Assembly: GCA_902784305.1 (NCBI GenBank)
Contig: CACZUK010000003.1
Coordinates: 1-44,979, forward strand
DNA from: Oscillospiraceae bacterium
GTDB taxonomy: Bacteria > Bacillota > Clostridia > Oscillospirales > Oscillospiraceae
DNA: 44,979 nt
Reading direction: 5' to 3'
Shown piece by piece: positions 42,147 to 44,979 of this stretch. The translations under genes and the position numbers were made by a program. The notes below the pieces were generated by a model, which was given only the letters and a program-made list of their open reading frames with translations, made no database searches and was not told the origin of the DNA. How positions within the stretch are numbered: the stretch's first letter is position 1; every line of letters begins with the position of its first letter.

Positions 42147-43043
42147 GTGAAAAAGATTGACGCGGCCATCAGCCGCTTCTGCTATCGGCACCCCAACTTC
42201 GGGATTCCCAACCTGATGCTCATTCTGGTGGTGGGCAACGCCCTGGTGTACGTCATGGACGCGCTGAGCCGGGGCACCTTCTCCCCCATCCTGTCCTTTG
42301 TGCCCGGTGCCATCCTGCAAGGCCAGCTTTGGCGGCTGGTGAGCTTTGTCTTTGTGCCCAACAGCTCCAGCGGCCTGCTCTTCACGGCGCTGATGCTCTA
42401 TTTCTACTACTGGTGCGGCAGCCAGCTGGAGCAGCTTTGGGGCACGGCCCGGTTCAATGTGTTCTATCTGGGCGGCGTGCTGCTCTCGGCGCTGACGGGC
42501 ATGGCCATCGGCATGGCCTACGGCGGCGCGGCGTGCACTTTTGTCACGGCGGACATGCAGTATGTGAACCTCTCCCTGTTTCTGTCCATCGCCACGCTGT
42601 ACCCGGACATGCAGATGATTATCTTCGCCGGGTTCATTCCCCTGCCGGTGCGGGCCAAGTGGGTGGCCTGGTTTGACCTGGCGGTGTTTGCCTGGGGCGT
42701 GGTGCAGTGCGTGATTTCGGGCCAGTTCCTGATGGCGCTGGTGCCGGTGGTGGCGCTGCTGAACTATTTCATCTTCTTTGGGGACACGCTCCTGGGCGGC
42801 GCTCAGAGGACCACCCAGCGCTTCCAGCAGCGGCGCAGTCCCAACACCATCAGCTTCAAGAAGGGGGTCCGGGAGGTCAAGCGCCGCCAGCAGAGTCAGG
42901 GCTACCTGCACAAGTGCTGTGTGTGCGGCAAGACGGACGCGGAGTATCCGGACATGGAGTTCCGCTATTGCTCCCGCTGCTCCGGCTACCGCTGCTACTG
43001 CATGGACCACATCAACAACCACGTCCACATCACGGACGATTGA
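42147..43043 (+). CDS. Rhomboid-like membrane protein, catalytic motifs missing, zinc-finger-like tail
   Basis: 298 residues from GTG 42147 with CTGGAGGG upstream. About six hydrophobic segments between residues 22 and 212. The stretch GQLWRLVSFVFVP, then GSQLEQLWGTARFNVFYLGG, matches the rhomboid TM1/L1 to TM3 pattern. The His of the usual WR...FLH is replaced by Pro71, and no GxSG serine motif is found where TM4 should begin (YVNLSLFLSIA). After a basic linker the C-terminus has Cys257-x2-Cys260, Cys275-x2-Cys278, Cys283, Cys285, His288, His292 and His294, a treble-clef or ribbon-like cluster. Likely a pseudoprotease of unknown function. Confidence 0.75.
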   Translation: MKKIDAAISRFCYRHPNFGIPNLMLILVVGNALVYVMDALSRGTFSPILSFVPGAILQGQLWRLVSFVFVPNSSSGLLFTALMLYFYYWCGSQLEQLWGTARFNVFYLGGVLLSALTGMAIGMAYGGAACTFVTADMQYVNLSLFLSIATLYPDMQMIIFAGFIPLPVRAKWVAWFDLAVFAWGVVQCVISGQFLMALVPVVALLNYFIFFGDTLLGGAQRTTQRFQQRRSPNTISFKKGVREVKRRQQSQGYLHKCCVCGKTDAEYPDMEFRYCSRCSGYRCYCMDHINNHVHITDD

Positions 43044-43048
43044 CCTTT

Positions 43049-43118
43049 GCCTCCGGCGGGCAGGGGCGCTGCCCCTGCACCCCGCAAGGGGCCGGGGGCC
43101 CCTTGACCCCGAAGCTCC
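43049..43118 (+). repeat. Stop-codon-proximal hairpin repeat, form I, copy 2
   Basis: GCCTCCGGCGG begins 5 nt after the rhomboid-like stop. Then come a GGGGC/GCCCC hairpin, the palindrome CAAGGGGCC-GGG-GGCCCCTTG (43085-43105) and ACCCCGAAGCT (43106-43116). The 36-nt core is identical to copy 1, with patchy similarity on to about 43213. Confidence 0.88.
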
Positions 43119-43426
43119 AGACGGGGGGAGTTGGGAAAGTGGTCAGAGTGTGAAAAAGTGGTCTGGTTCCCAGCGACGCAATCCAGTCCGGTACAGAGAG
43201 AAAGGACGGCGGCTTGTTCCATTGCGGAAAAGCCGTCGTCTTATTCTGTCGTAAAAAAGCGAATGATTTGATGAAAAGAACGCAAAAACAGCGTGAAGTC
43301 AGTCAATGATGACCGATTTCACGCTGTTTTTTTGGGTTTGCTGACCAAAATTCACTTTTTTCCCTCGGCGACAGAAAAACAGGTTCCATTGTGAGCGCGT
43401 GGGGTCGCCGACGGGCGAAGCGAATG
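43119..43426. other. Non-coding convergent spacer
   Basis: No gene seen. It holds the degenerate continuation of the form I repeat, a terminator at 43284-43333, and CGCCGACGGGCGAAGCG at 43406-43422, whose inverse complement lies in the modA-modB spacer. Confidence 0.7.
43284..43333. terminator. Bidirectional terminator
   Basis: 14-bp perfect stem AAAAACAGCGTGAA (43284-43297) / TTCACGCTGTTTTT (43318-43331), similar in sequence to the 3161-3207 terminator that also follows a form I repeat. Confidence 0.9.
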
Positions 43427-43484
43427 AAAGTTTCGGGGTTTCCAAAGGGGGGCTTTACAAAGCCCCCCTTTGGCCGCCGGAGGC
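43427..43484 (-). repeat. Stop-codon-proximal hairpin repeat, form II, copy 2
   Basis: On the minus strand, GCCTCCGGCGG starts 1 nt after the prfC stop. It is followed by the 15-bp perfect stem with a 2-nt loop and ACCCCGAAACTTT. It matches 5116-5173 except in the loop. Confidence 0.9.
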
Positions 43485-43485
43485 A

Positions 43486-44979
43486 TTACAAGCGGGCCGC
43501 GCCGAACTCGCTCAGCTCCAGGTGACGGGGCTTGTTCTTGTCCAGCACCCAGTTGATGCTCCAGGGCGCCGAGAAGAGCAGGAGCCGGTTGCCGTGGTAG
43601 TCCTCCACCAGCTTCACGTCCTGCCCGCCGCCGGTAATCAGGTCCTCGCTCAGGTCGCCGTCGAAGCGTTCCACCCAGCGCAGGTACTCAAAGGGCAGAC
43701 TCTCCATGACCAAATCCACCTTGTACTCGTTCTTCATGCGGTACTCAAACACGTCGAACTGGAGGGTGCCCACCACGCCGACGATGACCTCCTCCATGCC
43801 GGTGAAGGGAATCTTGAAAATCTGGATGCCGCCCTCCTGAGCAATCTGCTCCGCGCCCTTGATGAACTGCTTGCGCTTGAGGGTGTCCTTGGGCCGCACG
43901 CGCCGGAAGTGCTCCGGGGCAAAGGTGGGAATCGGGTCGAACTGGAAGCGCTTGCCCGGCGCGCAGAGGGTGTCGCCGATGGTGAACATGCCCGGGTCAA
44001 AGACACCGATGATGTCGCCTGCGTAGGCCTCCTCGATGATTTCCCGCTCCGCGGCCATGAGCTGCTGGGGCCGGGAGAGCTTGACCTTCCGGTCCTGCTG
44101 CACCAGATAGACCTCCTTGTCCGCGTCGAAACGGCCGGAGCACACCCGCACAAAGGCGATGCGGTCCCGGTGGGCCTTGTTCATATTCGCCTGAATCTTG
44201 AACACGAAGCCGGAGAAGTCGTCGTCGAAGCTGTCTACCAGGGTGTCGCCCGCCCGGCGGGACAGAGGCGCGGTGGTCATGTGCAGAAAGGCCTCCAGGA
44301 AGGGCTCCACGCCGAAGCTGGTCAGGGCCGAGCCGAAGAACACCGGCGAGAGCTTGCCGTGGCGCACCAGCTCCATGTCGAACTCCGCGCCCGCGCCCTC
44401 CAGCAGCTCCACCTCGTCCGCCAGCTGGTCCCGCTTGGCCTGGCCGATGAGCTCCACCAGATGGGGGTCGTCCAGCTGCACCTCTGTGGCCGTGGCGGCC
44501 CGGGCGTTGGTGTTGGACGTGAAATGGATGATTTTCCGGTTCTGGAGGTCGTAGACGCCCTTGAACTCCTTGCCGCAGCCGATGGGCCAGTTCATGGCGC
44601 AGGTCTCCACGCCCAGCTCCGTCTCAATCTCCTCGCACAGCTCGAAGGGGTCCCGGGCCTCCCGGTCCATCTTGTTGATGAAGGTGAAAATGGGGATGTC
44701 CCGCATGGCGCAGACCTTGAACAGCTTCCGGGTCTGGGGCTCCACGCCCTTGGCCGCGTCGATGACCATGACGGCGCTGTCCGCGGCCATCAGGGTGCGG
44801 TAGGTGTCCTCGGAGAAGTCCTGATGGCCCGGGGTGTCCAGAATGTTGATGCAGAAGCCCTCATACTGGAACTGCATCACCGAGGAGGTGACGGAAATGC
44901 CGCGCTGCTTCTCAATTTCCATCCAGTCGGAGGTGGCGGCGCGGGCGTTGCGCTTGCCCTTGACCACGCCGGCCTGGTT
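43486..44979 (-). CDS. prfC: Peptide chain release factor 3 (N-terminus cut by window end)
   Basis: GTPase that recycles RF1/RF2 from the ribosome. 497 residues are present. The P-loop lies outside the window; the visible part starts NQAGVVKGK and has SDWMEIEKQRGISVTSSVMQF (switch I region), DTPGHQDFSEDTYRTL (G3), FINKMDREARDP (G4), then RF3-type domains II and III ending near QDVKLVEDYHGNRLLLF. The frame reads to the window edge without a break. It converges on the rhomboid-like gene and is followed by a form II repeat. Confidence 0.97.
   Translation of the reverse strand, partial: NQAGVVKGKRNARAATSDWMEIEKQRGISVTSSVMQFQYEGFCINILDTPGHQDFSEDTYRTLMAADSAVMVIDAAKGVEPQTRKLFKVCAMRDIPIFTFINKMDREARDPFELCEEIETELGVETCAMNWPIGCGKEFKGVYDLQNRKIIHFTSNTNARAATATEVQLDDPHLVELIGQAKRDQLADEVELLEGAGAEFDMELVRHGKLSPVFFGSALTSFGVEPFLEAFLHMTTAPLSRRAGDTLVDSFDDDFSGFVFKIQANMNKAHRDRIAFVRVCSGRFDADKEVYLVQQDRKVKLSRPQQLMAAEREIIEEAYAGDIIGVFDPGMFTIGDTLCAPGKRFQFDPIPTFAPEHFRRVRPKDTLKRKQFIKGAEQIAQEGGIQIFKIPFTGMEEVIVGVVGTLQFDVFEYRMKNEYKVDLVMESLPFEYLRWVERFDGDLSEDLITGGGQDVKLVEDYHGNRLLLFSAPWSINWVLDKNKPRHLELSEFGAARL

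Noticed and set aside
43049-43484. A transposon or MITE of 436 bp bounded by GCCTCCGGCGG inverted repeats
   Set aside because: The two inverted boxes belong to two separate repeats behind convergent genes. The same boxes occur singly behind ZIP and modA, and no target duplication is seen.
1-44979. CRISPR arrays, prophage, insertion sequences, toxin-antitoxin or defence loci
   Set aside because: Looked for and not found. Gene content is core metabolism, translation and envelope, without spacer-repeat arrays, transposase or integrase motifs.

Overview
The window is a GC-rich chromosomal segment of a low-G+C-phylum (Firmicutes/Bacillota) bacterium. The class is most likely Clostridia, family Oscillospiraceae or a near relative. 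This is inferred from the Firmicutes-type S10-spc-alpha ribosomal gene order, a KOW-domain gene between map and infA, zinc-ribbon S14/L24/L36 and a zinc-type adenylate kinase, CIRCE control of hsp20, strong AGGAGG ribosome binding sites, and consensus sigma-A promoters in a GC-rich background. I cannot name the species. Almost everything is chromosomal core. I see no phage, insertion sequence, CRISPR array or integrase.

Layout, left part (1-13.1 kb). A two-component system (histidine kinase cut by the window edge, and OmpR-type regulator) is divergent from a ZIP metal transporter. Next comes a molybdenum block on the minus strand: a MoeA-like molybdopterin-binding protein, moaC and an alpha/beta hydrolase as one tight operon, then modA-modB-modC under a separate consensus promoter with a ModE-like palindrome. 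A sugar-phosphate-type nucleotidyltransferase converges on a 1034-residue CDP-glycerol glycerophosphotransferase family protein, both plausible cell-envelope polymer genes. A tRNA-Arg(CCT) follows.

Middle part (13.2-23.2 kb). bipA/typA, hsp20 with two CIRCE-type operators, a YdiB-like shikimate/quinate dehydrogenase and a malic enzyme on the minus strand, a CPBP membrane protease, a DEAD-box RNA helicase with a long repetitive tail, then lspA and an RluD-type pseudouridine synthase.

Right part (23.4-40.2 kb) is a contiguous ribosomal protein supercluster: rpsJ-rplC-rplD-rplW-rplB-rpsS-rplV-rpsC-rplP-rpmC-rpsQ-rplN-rplX-rplE-rpsN, then a terminator, a new promoter and a long structured leader, then rpsH-rplF-rplR-rpsE-rpmD-rplO-secY-adk-map-KOW gene-infA-rpmJ-rpsM-rpsK-rpsD-rpoA-rplQ and a terminator. 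The last 5 kb hold an unrecognised 110-residue protein with a CNNM/HlyC family membrane protein, a rhomboid-like protein that lacks the catalytic motifs and carries a C-terminal zinc-finger-like Cys/His cluster, and prfC (release factor 3, cut by the window edge).

Most interesting: (1) a four-copy family of hairpin repeats sitting directly after stop codons, sharing a GCCTCCGGCGG box, a variable palindrome and an ACCCCGAA box; (2) the split of the spc ribosomal operon by terminator, promoter and a leader with two mutually exclusive helices; (3) the rhomboid-like pseudoprotease with zinc-finger tail; (4) an apparent duplication of the metal-ligand loop in methionine aminopeptidase; (5) ModE-like and paired CIRCE-like operators; (6) a promoter nested in a terminator hairpin in front of the shikimate dehydrogenase gene. 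None of these has been tested by a database search.
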